Below, one piece after another: positions 48,601 through 56,033 of a DNA stretch of 64,000 bases; the first letter of the stretch is position 1; each line of letters opens with the position of its first letter. A program made the translations under genes and the position numbers. The notes under the pieces were generated by a model. That model was not told where the DNA came from and made no database searches. It saw only the letters and a list, made by a program, of their open reading frames with translations. The DNA is taken from assembly GCA_965203135.1 (NCBI GenBank), contig CBDBBO010000001.1, forward strand, positions 992,001-1,056,000. Direction: 5' to 3'. The stretch is from CATOSD01 sp965203135. GTDB taxonomy: Bacteria > Chloroflexota > Dehalococcoidia > Lucifugimonadales > CATOSD01.

Positions 48601-48852
48601 TCATCTGGCGAAGAGGTCCCGCATTAGCTCGTCCTGTCCAATCTCAAGGTATTCAGCCACAGTCCCCAGAATGTCGTCTAAAGTGCCAACCTTTAGCGGG
48701 TTGTGGCGAGGAACAGAGACATGATGTTCATAGCCCATAAAAGTGCTCGCAAGTCGGATGTGGCTACCCCTCTGACGGATGACATAATAGCCATAGCGAC
48801 GACGTAGAAGGACGACAAGCTCCACACCCGTTAGGTTTCGGGGCATCCTCAC
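48601..48852 (-). CDS. hicA: HicA-type mRNA interferase toxin
   Basis: An 83-residue dsRBD-fold toxin. The family pattern is clear: PRNLTGVELVVLLRRRYGYY, then the catalytic His in RQRGSHIRL (H31), then HHVSVPRHNPLKVGTLDDIL. It cleaves mRNA when free of antitoxin. Its ATG overlaps the stop of the HicB-like gene (ATGA). It is the last gene of a five-gene chain running 50347 to 48601. Confidence 0.92.
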   Translation of the reverse strand: MRMPRNLTGVELVVLLRRRYGYYVIRQRGSHIRLASTFMGYEHHVSVPRHNPLKVGTLDDILGTVAEYLEIGQDELMRDLFAR

Positions 48853-49061
48853 ACAGGTATGACCTCGCTTTGCACCATGTGGACGCGAATTGCTGCGGGC
48901 GCTTCACCGTCGTCGAAGTGGCACAGAACAGCGTCCCGCAGCATGAACTTCAGGTCCTCCCAGTCTTCGCCCTGTGTGAAGATGTTGTAGCCTACGGCAC
49001 GGGCTGTGTAGCCTCCCTCGGAGGCTTCCCGCACCTGGAAGACTATTTCCGTGTCAGGCAT
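48849..49061 (-). CDS. HicB-like antitoxin (short form)
   Basis: A 70-residue protein: EIVFQVREASEGGYTARAVG, then IFTQGEDWEDLKFMLRDAVLCHF and IRVHMVQSEVIPV. This is the short partial-RNase-H antitoxin that commonly precedes HicA, often misannotated as an oxoisovalerate dehydrogenase fragment. It lacks the DNA-binding tail of long HicB, so operon autoregulation may be done by another member. It overlaps the RelB-like gene upstream by 19 bases and HicA by 4. Confidence 0.85.
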   Translation of the reverse strand: MPDTEIVFQVREASEGGYTARAVGYNIFTQGEDWEDLKFMLRDAVLCHFDDGEAPAAIRVHMVQSEVIPV

Positions 49062-49252
49062 CGCAACTCCCCCCTGGCCTTGGCCTCTAGAGCCTCAGCC
49101 GCCAAAGCGTCCAGCTTGCCGGCCTTTATGTCCTCTTCGATTTGCCTGTCCCACGCCTCTTCCGCCAACTCGTGAAGCCAGTCCATGAGCTTAGCATACT
49201 CGTCTTCGGGAAGACCCAGAACTGCCTGCTTGATTTCATCGGCAGTTGTCAT
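49043..49252 (-). CDS. RelB/ParD-like addiction-module antitoxin candidate
   Basis: A 69-residue, very acidic, helical protein: ADEIKQAVLGLPEDEYAKLM, then EEAWDRQIEEDIKAGKLDAL and EALEAKARGE. The W-D-x-x-I-x-x-D-x-x-x-G-K-L-D pattern is common in small antitoxins paired with RelE/ParE toxins. No RelE or ParE frame is next to it; instead it lies between the MNT gene and HicB, overlapping both. Start ATG 49252 follows TGGAG at ten bases. It may be a third antitoxin or an adaptor. Confidence 0.7.
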   Translation of the reverse strand: MTTADEIKQAVLGLPEDEYAKLMDWLHELAEEAWDRQIEEDIKAGKLDALAAEALEAKARGELRCLTRK

Positions 49253-49955
49253 TTGGCCGTTTCTCCAGCGGGCCGTGCCCGACGTTACAAGGTGCGTAGT
49301 CTTGATGGTTGAGTTCGGCCAAACAGCGACTAAGGAGCACCTCTCCAGACCGCAGTTTATCTGGGGCGTATTCGCCATTGATGAGTCGGCTCAGAAGCGA
49401 TGCGAGGTCCGGCGCTATGTCTCCAAGCTGCGATGGTAACTCCATCCTCGACAAGGGGAATTCTCCGTTCTTCAGGAGAACAGCTCTGGCAACGTGACTA
49501 GCTGCGAGCATAAGCTCTTCCGATGCCGCGTATACATCGCCCACGTCTAGCAGTTGGCGTGACGTCAAGATTCGCTTTTTGGCATGATCGACCTTTGGCC
49601 GATAGTCAGGCCAGTGCGGATTCTCTCGTTCCGCAGCCACCTGTTTGTCCCACCATCCACCAGGGGCGCTAATCGGAATTCCAAAACGCAGCGCCCAACC
49701 CGGGTAGTCATCACCCTTCTCAAGCCTTTGCAAAAACCTCGAACGACTATCCTGCTGCAGGTGTATATCACCCGGACGGTCGAGCTTAATCCGACGGTCA
49801 TCTTCGTGGATTACGAGTACATCCACGTCGCTACCTCCGTGCGTGGCACCACGAGCGCTGGAGCCAATGAGCACGACCGTCGCGGAATCCGACATCCCCA
49901 GAAGCGCCAGAGCATCCAGCACCGGCGCGGCCTTTATCTCTGCTGCTCTGTTCAC
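49236..49955 (-). CDS. MNT-type nucleotidyltransferase (antitoxin of HEPN-MNT pair)
   Basis: A 239-residue protein. Residues 31-48 carry the minimal nucleotidyltransferase motif GSSARGATHGGSDVDVLV, with both metal-binding Asp. The remaining two thirds is helical (SRQLLDVGDVYAASEELMLA, LASLLSRLINGEYAPDKL) and may be a second HEPN-like or substrate domain. In HEPN-MNT systems the MNT enzyme AMPylates the HEPN toxin to silence it. Its ATG overlaps the HEPN stop by four bases and its end overlaps the RelB-like gene by 17. Confidence 0.87.
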   Translation of the reverse strand: MNRAAEIKAAPVLDALALLGMSDSATVVLIGSSARGATHGGSDVDVLVIHEDDRRIKLDRPGDIHLQQDSRSRFLQRLEKGDDYPGWALRFGIPISAPGGWWDKQVAAERENPHWPDYRPKVDHAKKRILTSRQLLDVGDVYAASEELMLAASHVARAVLLKNGEFPLSRMELPSQLGDIAPDLASLLSRLINGEYAPDKLRSGEVLLSRCLAELNHQDYAPCNVGHGPLEKRPNDNCR

Positions 49956-50347
49956 ATCAAAGCTTCCATACGCGATTCGATTTCATCGATGAAACCCTCG
50001 AGTTCGAAGGCGAGTCTTCCCAAGTCCCTTTCCTCCAATTCTGCCCCTGGCTCTCCATAAGCGACATCCTTCCTCAACCTATTCAACTCTTCGAGTTCAT
50101 CTCCGATGTCCCGGGAAACTAGCTGCTCAGCATAAAATTCTCGAGCGAGCCGGGCCTTAGCTTGATGGTTCTGAGCCCAAGCACGCCCGTGCAACTCAGC
50201 AAGCGTAACCACGCTATTCTCGTAGGCGTAGAATGCCCACATCACGGCACTTTCCGGGTCAGGGGCAAAACCATCCGCGGCCAGCCGAACCCTCTCTAAC
50301 TGGCTTCTTGCCCGAGCGAGGAACTGTCGGGCCTGTTCAAGACTCAT
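49952..50347 (-). CDS. HEPN-domain protein (toxin partner of MNT)
   Basis: A 131-residue all-helical protein: LEQARQFLARARSQLERVRL, AVMWAFYAYENSVVTLAELH, then ELEELNRLRKDVAYGEPG. The last segment is where HEPN RNases carry R-x4-6-H. Here R92 is followed by Tyr at the His position (RKDVAY). The Tyr could be the AMPylation acceptor, while RNase activity may be lost or differ. Start ATG 50347 follows TGGAG. It is the first gene of the chained toxin-antitoxin operon. Confidence 0.8.
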   Translation of the reverse strand: MSLEQARQFLARARSQLERVRLAADGFAPDPESAVMWAFYAYENSVVTLAELHGRAWAQNHQAKARLAREFYAEQLVSRDIGDELEELNRLRKDVAYGEPGAELEERDLGRLAFELEGFIDEIESRMEALM

Positions 50348-50789
50348 CAAGCCACTCCATATCACAGCATGGACCGCACATAGAGAAACTTAGCATAACC
50401 AGTTGACCGCTACCACACTTGACTCTCCCTGCCCTGTACAGCGTGGAATATACACCGTTCATCTACTCAGCACAAAGCAGTCAAGAGGTCGTCGCCCTCA
50501 CCCGCACCCTACCCATTCGCTCCCCGGTACCCCGAAAAAACCGTCACTTTCCCGCGCCACCCGTTCCCCATCCCTGCCCCACCCACGCCCCACGCACGCC
50601 CCGCCCCATCCCCACGCCTGCGCCATTTCTCCCCACAAATCCGCCCCGATCCCGCAATCTCGCCAGCCTCATTGCAATATACGCACATCCGTGCTATCAT
50701 CGCTCACAGTGGGGCCGGGCTTCAAGTCCGCCCACGGGACCGACCCCGCGCCCCAGGCATCCGTAGGGACACTCGTGGGCACACCTACA

Positions 50790-50822
50790 TTCGTCATTCC
50801 CGCGGAAGCGGGAATCCAGGGG
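50790..50822. repeat. CATTCCCGCGGAAGCGGGAA hairpin repeat
   Basis: A short perfect inverted repeat (TTCCCGC..GCGGGAA) of a type widely dispersed in bacterial genomes. A single copy is in this window. Confidence 0.6.
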
Positions 50823-50958
50823 GGTGTCCCCTTCTACCACGCGGCGCGACACATGTGCCCCGAAATGCCCCCGCTGGCATTACAGAATGGCGCACGACCG
50901 TCGGCGCCCCCAGCTACGAAAACAACATAATGTCGCAGAAATGAGCAGATTTCCGAAC

Positions 50959-51050
50959 TCTCCCTTCCCTCTTGATGGGGGAAGAGCCTGCCCTGAGCCT
51001 GTCGAACGGGTTAGTGCCTGCCCTGAGCGTAGCCGAAGGGATGGGCGTGA
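50959..51050 (+). repeat. Repeat A with two repeat B insertions
   Basis: Core CTCCCTTCCCTCTTGATGGG is followed by one repeat B after GAAG and a second, variant one (CTGAGCGTAGCCGAAGGG) after GTTAG. It then ends ATGGGCGTGACG. Confidence 0.8.
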
Positions 51051-51060
51051 CGCCACCTCG

Positions 51061-51090
51061 TTGACACCCCAACTAGCCGTTTCGTATCAT
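51061..51090 (+). promoter_or_regulatory. Candidate promoter for threonine aldolase
   Basis: TTGACA, 18-base spacer, TATCAT. The predicted leader then contains a repeat B composite (51113-51164) before ATG 51194. Confidence 0.55.
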
Positions 51091-51112
51091 CGACATACAG
51101 CCGCCACGCTTT

Positions 51113-51164
51113 GTAGGGGCAGAGCCTGCCCTGAGCCTGCCGAACGGGTTAGAACCTGCCCGCC
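51113..51164 (+). repeat. Repeat B nested in a GGGGCAGGTTAGAACCTGCC hairpin
   Basis: TAGGGGCAG, then repeat B, then GTTAGAACCTGCCCG. Without repeat B the flanks form a perfect-looking hairpin repeat. Related hairpin sequence occurs after module copy 2 (35367-35391). Confidence 0.75.
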
Positions 51165-51193
51165 CCCGCGCTGACACTAAGGAGACAAACCAA

Positions 51194-52327
51194 ATGAACG
51201 CGATTTCCAGCGCTTCCGCCACCACCGCCGCACCCGCGGCCACCCAGCCCGCGCCTCCGGACCCGGCGCTCGACGACCGCGCGGTCGTCTTCCGAGGCGA
51301 CGGCGAGCCGAAGACCCCCGCCGGCATGATCAGCCGCCTCGCCGAGCTCGACGCCCAGTCCGCGCTCAGCCCCGACAACTACTCCCTCGGCGGCAGCGTC
51401 GAGACCCTAGAGCGCCACTTCGCCGACATGCTCGGCACCGAGGCCGCCATATTCATGCCCACCGGCACGCTCGCCAACCACCTCGCCATACGCCGCCACT
51501 GCGGCGCCAGCCCCAGGGCCATCGTCCAGGAGCAGAGCCACCTGTACCACGACTCCGGCGACACCGTAACCCGCCTTAGCTCCATCAACCTGGTGCCGTT
51601 GGCTCCCGGACGGCCCCACTTCACCGCCGAAGAGCTCGAAGACACGCTCGACGCGTCCGTCTCCGGCAGGGTGATAAACGAGGTCGGCGCCGTGATGATC
51701 GAAAGCCCCGTCCGTCGCCAGAACGGCAAGGTCGTGCCCATAGACGTGATGCGCCAGATTACGCAGATGTGCCGCGAGCGCGGGATACCGACCCACCTGG
51801 ACGGCGCGCGGCTGTTCATGATGTCCGCCGCCACCGGCATACCCGCGGCCGACTACGCCGCGCTGTTCGACACCACCTACGTGTCGCTGTACAAGTACTT
51901 CGGCGCTCCCTTCGGCGCGATACTGTGCGGCAGCGCCAAGTTCGTCGAGGGCCTGTACCACGAGCGCCGGCTCTTCGGCGGCGGCCTGCCCGCGTCGTAC
52001 TTCGCTGCCGCGCTAGCCCTCGAGGGCGCAAAGGGATTCGAGGAGCGGTTCGGCGCCGCCATGGACAAGGCGGGCCTGCTTTTCGAGCGGCTGAACTCGC
52101 TTCCCGGCATCAGCGTAGGGCGCTACGAGAACGGCTCCAACATCTTCCCCGTAGACTTCGACGACGGCGTGGACGCCCACCTGGCGGCCGAAAAGCTCGC
52201 CGAGCGCAGCGTTTTCATCTCCCCCCGGGAGGGAAGCCGGGACATCTTCGCGCTCACCGTCAACACCACCATCCTGAGGCAGACCAACGATGACATCGTC
52301 GACGCCTTCAGCGCCGCGCTTCACTGA
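51194..52327 (+). CDS. Threonine aldolase-family PLP lyase
   Basis: A 377-residue fold-type I PLP enzyme of the beta-eliminating lyase family (low-specificity threonine aldolase, tyrosine phenol-lyase relatives). It has YSLGGSVETLERHFADMLGT, FMPTGTLANHLAIR (PLP phosphate), THLDGARLF (PLP-ring Asp) and the Schiff-base Lys in SLYKYFGAPFGAIL. It would cleave threonine or a related beta-hydroxy amino acid to glycine and an aldehyde. AAGGAG precedes ATG. The Ala/Pro-rich N-terminal 35 residues are extra compared with typical members. Its stop overlaps the next ATG by one base. Confidence 0.9.
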   Translation: MNAISSASATTAAPAATQPAPPDPALDDRAVVFRGDGEPKTPAGMISRLAELDAQSALSPDNYSLGGSVETLERHFADMLGTEAAIFMPTGTLANHLAIRRHCGASPRAIVQEQSHLYHDSGDTVTRLSSINLVPLAPGRPHFTAEELEDTLDASVSGRVINEVGAVMIESPVRRQNGKVVPIDVMRQITQMCRERGIPTHLDGARLFMMSAATGIPAADYAALFDTTYVSLYKYFGAPFGAILCGSAKFVEGLYHERRLFGGGLPASYFAAALALEGAKGFEERFGAAMDKAGLLFERLNSLPGISVGRYENGSNIFPVDFDDGVDAHLAAEKLAERSVFISPREGSRDIFALTVNTTILRQTNDDIVDAFSAALH

Positions 52328-53385
52328 TGGCGGCACGGCGAACCGCAAGCTCTTCCGGGCCGCGACCTGACTTCCGGCGAGATGCCATGGCGTCCATAAG
52401 CTCAGGGCTGCGTTACGGCCGGAAGTTCCTGTCGAGGACGAAGACACGCGCGAAGGTCATCGAGCGGCGTCTGACCAGGATATTCGTCATCAATCTCCTG
52501 GTCCGCACGGTCAAGGAGATTGCCGACGACGACGTCACCCACATGGCCGCGGGCGTGGCCTACTACGCGCTCTTCTCACTGTTTCCCCTTCTGCTGGGGC
52601 TGATCGCGATTTTCAGCTACTTCGTCGACTCCCCGGCGGACGCGGGACAAAACGCGGTGGCAGACAACGTCACCAACTTCGTCTCGGAGTACCTGCCCGG
52701 CTCCGAGGCCTTCGTCGCCGACAACCTCGACACACTGCTGAACCTCCGCGGCGCCGCCACAGTGGTCGCCGTGCTGGGCATGTTCTGGTCGGCCAGCGCC
52801 GTGTTCGGGGCGCTCAGCCGGGCGGTGAACCGCGCCTGGGACGTCCACCAGGACCGCCCTTTCTACCTGAACAAGTCGCGCCAGCTCCTGATGGCCGTCG
52901 GAGTCGCCTTCCTGTTCCTGATGTCGTTCGGCGCGGCCACGCTGGTCCGGGCCGCGGGCCTGCTCGGCGACCTGGACGCGCCGCAGGTCGCATTCATGGT
53001 CAACCGCATCGGAACGGTGGTGCTTCAGGCGACCTCATTCGTGTTGGTACTCAGCGCGTTCCTGCTCATCTACAAGTTCACGCCCAACACCAGGACGTAC
53101 TGGCGCTACATCTGGCCCGGGGCGTTCGCGGCCGCGTTCCTGTTCGAGCTCTCCAAAAACCTCTTCATCATCTACCTCAACGGTTTCGCCACCTTCGACG
53201 ACACCTACGGCCCGCTGGCACCCGTGATAGTTCTGCTGCTGTGGACCTACCTCAGCAGCCTGATAATCATCTGCGGCGCCGAGCTCAGCTCCGAGTACGG
53301 CAGACTGAAGCTGGGCATAAGACGCGGAGCGCCCTTCCACGCCCGCGCCGAGCCGGAACCCGCCAGTCCGGCCCCCGCCGATTGA
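52327..53385 (+). CDS. YihY/BrkB family inner-membrane protein
   Basis: A 352-residue protein with about six membrane helices. The family signature is clear: DDDVTHMAAGVAYYALFSLFP at about 72-92, FWSASAVFGALSRAVNRAWD, and YWRYIWPGAFAAAFLFELSK. The extreme N-terminus and C-terminus are basic or Pro-rich and probably cytoplasmic. The family is widespread; once called ribonuclease BN in error, its role is unproven. It is coupled to the aldolase gene by a TGATG overlap. Confidence 0.93.
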   Translation: MAARRTASSSGPRPDFRRDAMASISSGLRYGRKFLSRTKTRAKVIERRLTRIFVINLLVRTVKEIADDDVTHMAAGVAYYALFSLFPLLLGLIAIFSYFVDSPADAGQNAVADNVTNFVSEYLPGSEAFVADNLDTLLNLRGAATVVAVLGMFWSASAVFGALSRAVNRAWDVHQDRPFYLNKSRQLLMAVGVAFLFLMSFGAATLVRAAGLLGDLDAPQVAFMVNRIGTVVLQATSFVLVLSAFLLIYKFTPNTRTYWRYIWPGAFAAAFLFELSKNLFIIYLNGFATFDDTYGPLAPVIVLLLWTYLSSLIIICGAELSSEYGRLKLGIRRGAPFHARAEPEPASPAPAD

Positions 53386-53410
53386 CCACCCGCCCCCGCC
53401 CCCGTAAAAT
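53382..53410 (+). promoter_or_regulatory. Candidate promoter for the DUF4178-DUF350 pair
   Basis: TTGACC, 17-base spacer, TAAAAT, 49 bases before ATG 53459. It overlaps the end of the YihY gene. Confidence 0.45.
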
Positions 53411-53458
53411 ACCCTCGGCGGGCGCGGTCTCGCGCCCCTCTGCATCGGAGTGCTCCAC

Positions 53459-54034
53459 ATGGTGTTCAGGTCGCTTTTCGGGGGGCGCAAGAAGAAGCCC
53501 GCAACCCAGGAGGAAGACACCCTCGCCAACGCGGGAGTGGGCGACGTTGTGGTCATCACCGGGTTCGCCCCAAGCCTCGACGACGCCTTCTTCCTGATCG
53601 AGTCGCGCAACCGCTACGAGGCCGCCACCGGCGTCTGGCACGAGTTGGTGGGCGTCGACGGCGACCGCCGTGTCTGCATCGAGTACTCCGGCGACGAGGC
53701 CTCGCTTTTCATCTCGGTCTCCGAGTACGGCGCCGCCATGGGCCTGGCCAGCCTGGGACTCGACGAACAGCGGCTCATCGAGATGGACGAACAGCACTCG
53801 ATCGACAACTACGTGGAGTACGAGGGCGAGCGCTACAACTACACCAACAGCCAGGAAGTGTTCTTCTTCGCCGACGGCGGCGGAGAGGGACAGGGCTACT
53901 ACGGCTGGGAGTTCCTGAGCGCCGACAGGCGCAAGCTGCTCTCGGTGGTCAAGTGGGAGGGCGTTCCCTTCGAGGTCTACGCCTCGGAGGTAGTTTCCCC
54001 GACCATCGTCAGCGTCTACCGAAACGTGGCGTAG
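53459..54034 (+). CDS. DUF4178 domain protein
   Basis: A 191-residue soluble protein. After a Lys-rich start (GGRKKKPA) comes the DUF4178 beta-rich core: ANAGVGDVVVITG, FLIESRNRYEAATGVWHELV, VCIEYSGDEASLF and FADGGGEGQGYYGWEFLS. GGAG lies nine bases before ATG. The family has no proven activity. It often travels with DUF350 membrane proteins and polyamine aminopropyltransferase-like genes. The DUF350 gene follows 22 bases downstream, supporting a functional pair. Confidence 0.87.
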   Translation: MVFRSLFGGRKKKPATQEEDTLANAGVGDVVVITGFAPSLDDAFFLIESRNRYEAATGVWHELVGVDGDRRVCIEYSGDEASLFISVSEYGAAMGLASLGLDEQRLIEMDEQHSIDNYVEYEGERYNYTNSQEVFFFADGGGEGQGYYGWEFLSADRRKLLSVVKWEGVPFEVYASEVVSPTIVSVYRNVA

Positions 54035-54056
54035 CGGCGCCGGAGGAGAAAACGCG

Positions 54057-54944
54057 ATGGCAGACGCCTTTGTCGACACGCTCACGGTCATACCCCGCGG
54101 CATCGTCTTCGTGGTGCTGGGAGTAGTGGTGCTGGCCCTCGCCCGGCTGGCCCAGGACCTGGTCACGCCCTACCGCATAGGCGACCAGCTCACCAACCGC
54201 GACAACGTCGCCCTCGCCCTGAGCATAGCCGGCTACTACCTGGGCGTCATCGTCGTCTTCCTGGGCGCCCTCTACCAGCCCTTTTCCCTGATAGTCGACG
54301 GCGGTCTGGGCTTCACCGAGGACTACTGGCTCACCGTGCTGGAGGTCTTCCTCTACTCGCTCGGCGGCATAGTAGCGCTCAACCTCGCCCGCATAGTGGT
54401 CGACAAGCTGGTGCTGCACCGCTTCAGCACCGAAAAGGAGATAATCGAAGACCGCAACGCCGGCACCGGCGCGGTGGAGTTCGGCGTGTACGTGGCCGCC
54501 GCGCTGGTAATCGCCGGCTCCATCTCCGGGGAGGGCGGCGGTCCGCTCACGTCGCTCGCCTTCTTCGTGCTGGGAATGGCCGCGCTGATACTGTACGCCT
54601 TCTTCTACCAGCTACTCACCTCGATGGACGTCCACGACGAGATCGAGCGCGACAATACCGCCGTCGGCGTGGCGCTGGGCGCTAACCTCGTCGCCATCGG
54701 CGTGGTCACGCTCAAGGCCGTGTTCGGCGACTTCGTCGGCTGGGGCGAGGGGATCGCATCCTTCGCCGTGTACGCGGTGGTAGGCTTCGCGCTCCTCGCC
54801 GTAGTGCGGCTGATCTTCCAGTTCGTGCTGTTCCCCAGGGTCAACGTGACCAGTGAGCTGACGGTAGACCGCAACCTCGGCGTCGCGCTCATCGAGGGCG
54901 TGTCCGTAATCGGCGTCAGCCTCATCCTGCTGTTCGCCGTGTAG
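54057..54944 (+). CDS. DUF350 family membrane protein (duplicated domain)
   Basis: A 295-residue protein with about eight membrane helices. DUF350 units repeat: NRDNVALALSIAGYYLGVI, IERDNTAVGVALGANLVAIG and VDRNLGVALIEGVSVIGVSL each start with Asp/Asn before a helix. GGAGG lies 11 bases before ATG. DUF350 proteins are poorly characterised. Pairing with DUF4178 suggests a membrane complex of a DUF4178 soluble partner and this protein. It converges on the hypothetical gene at 54956. Confidence 0.88.
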   Translation: MADAFVDTLTVIPRGIVFVVLGVVVLALARLAQDLVTPYRIGDQLTNRDNVALALSIAGYYLGVIVVFLGALYQPFSLIVDGGLGFTEDYWLTVLEVFLYSLGGIVALNLARIVVDKLVLHRFSTEKEIIEDRNAGTGAVEFGVYVAAALVIAGSISGEGGGPLTSLAFFVLGMAALILYAFFYQLLTSMDVHDEIERDNTAVGVALGANLVAIGVVTLKAVFGDFVGWGEGIASFAVYAVVGFALLAVVRLIFQFVLFPRVNVTSELTVDRNLGVALIEGVSVIGVSLILLFAV

Positions 54945-54955
54945 CCGCCCCCGGC

Positions 54956-55924
54956 TCAGTCCAGCGCGCGCCTCAGCGCATCCCGCGCCGCGAGCCGCTC
55001 GCGCTCGTCCTCCGCGGCCTCCTCCACCTGCGCGAACCCGGCGTCGATCACCCAGTCGAGCACCGCCCACTCCACCTCGTCCCGGTCCAGCGCGGGACGC
55101 AGCAGCCGGTCGTAGAAGTCCGCCTCGTGAATCTCCTCCCGCCAGCTTGCCAGGCTCTCGTCCAGCGTGCCGTCGTACAGCCGCAGCAAAAATACCACCC
55201 GCAGCGGGTCCAGCCCCTCGTCCTCGTACACCTGCGCCCGCAGGTCCAGCCCGCCCCTGGCCCCGAACTCCACCACCTCCGCCTCCTCGTCCACCCGCAC
55301 GCTCGCGAACACCTCGTAGCGGTCGATGTAGTCCTCCGTCTCCGCTATCAACTCGCCCAAGTAGGTCCTGCCCTCACCGGCTATGGCGAAGGCTCCGCCC
55401 TCCTCTGGGACCGCGACCAGGCCCCGCTCGCGAAGCCCCTCCGCAACGGGCAGCAGCCGGCGATCCGGCTCGCACTCCGTCTCAGCCGAAAGCTCGAACC
55501 CGTGCTTATCCATGAAGTACAGCAGCACGCCCCCCTGCATCCATCCCAGCAGGTCGTCCGCATCGCCTCCCTGACGCGCGAACCACGCAAGCGGCTCGAA
55601 CGTCTGCTCCAGCACCAAGTCCAGCACCGCCGCGCCGTCCGCCGACCGGCCGACGTGCTCCCCGGCGGCATCGCCCGGCTCCACCCGCGGCCCGTTGTTC
55701 GCGTAGATCCCCAGCTCACAACGCCCATCCCACCACAGCCGCACGATCTTCACCAGCTCGCGGTGCATATCCGGGAGATCGGGATTCGCCGAGACGTCCA
55801 GCAAGTCGAGGATGTGCTGACGCGCGTCGCCGTCCTCACCGAAAACGCGGTCCAGCAGCTCGTCCACCGTCAGCCGCGCAAAGTCAGCGCGCAGCGTCAC
55901 GTGAAATGCGTCGCGCAACTCCAT
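54956..55924 (-). CDS. Hypothetical protein, largely helical and acidic
   Basis: A 322-residue protein I do not recognise. Recognisable stretches are ELRDAFHVTLRADFARLTVD, DELLDRVFGEDGDARQHILD, ELVKIVRLWWDGRCELGIY and a long acidic helix near the end (EEAAEDERERLAARDALRRA). A winged-helix-like section may lie at about 190-225 (VAEGLRERGLVAVPEEGGAF). No signal or membrane segment. ATG 55924 is preferred; the frame runs to 56044 over the next gene's end. It lies downstream of the Ser/Tyr-rich lipoprotein on the same strand. Confidence 0.7.
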   Translation of the reverse strand: MELRDAFHVTLRADFARLTVDELLDRVFGEDGDARQHILDLLDVSANPDLPDMHRELVKIVRLWWDGRCELGIYANNGPRVEPGDAAGEHVGRSADGAAVLDLVLEQTFEPLAWFARQGGDADDLLGWMQGGVLLYFMDKHGFELSAETECEPDRRLLPVAEGLRERGLVAVPEEGGAFAIAGEGRTYLGELIAETEDYIDRYEVFASVRVDEEAEVVEFGARGGLDLRAQVYEDEGLDPLRVVFLLRLYDGTLDESLASWREEIHEADFYDRLLRPALDRDEVEWAVLDWVIDAGFAQVEEAAEDERERLAARDALRRALD

Positions 55925-56033
55925 CTCGCCGAGGGACACGCGCAGCAACACCGGCCCTTGATGAGTGAACTTGCTGGAAGGAGGGGACGCCGCTGCCTGG
56001 TCGTCGAGCCGCTTGCGGTACTTTGGCGCGTCG

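Larger units (their letters stand above)
50348..51193. other. 846-base intergenic region rich in repeats
   Basis: From 50400 to 50700 is a C-rich low-complexity stretch without a convincing gene. An inverted repeat CATTCCCGCGGAAGCGGGAA lies at 50793-50818. Then come the repeat A/B composites and a promoter candidate, all before the threonine aldolase gene. Confidence 0.6.

Noticed and set aside
50400..50960. Small plus-strand frames in the C-rich intergenic region
   Set aside because: No ribosome sites, Pro/His/Arg-rich low-complexity translation and overlap with dispersed repeats.
6889..51050. Many similar approximately 40-bp repeats, considered as a CRISPR array
   Set aside because: The copies are dispersed singly or in pairs over tens of kilobases, with no regular spacers and no cas genes.
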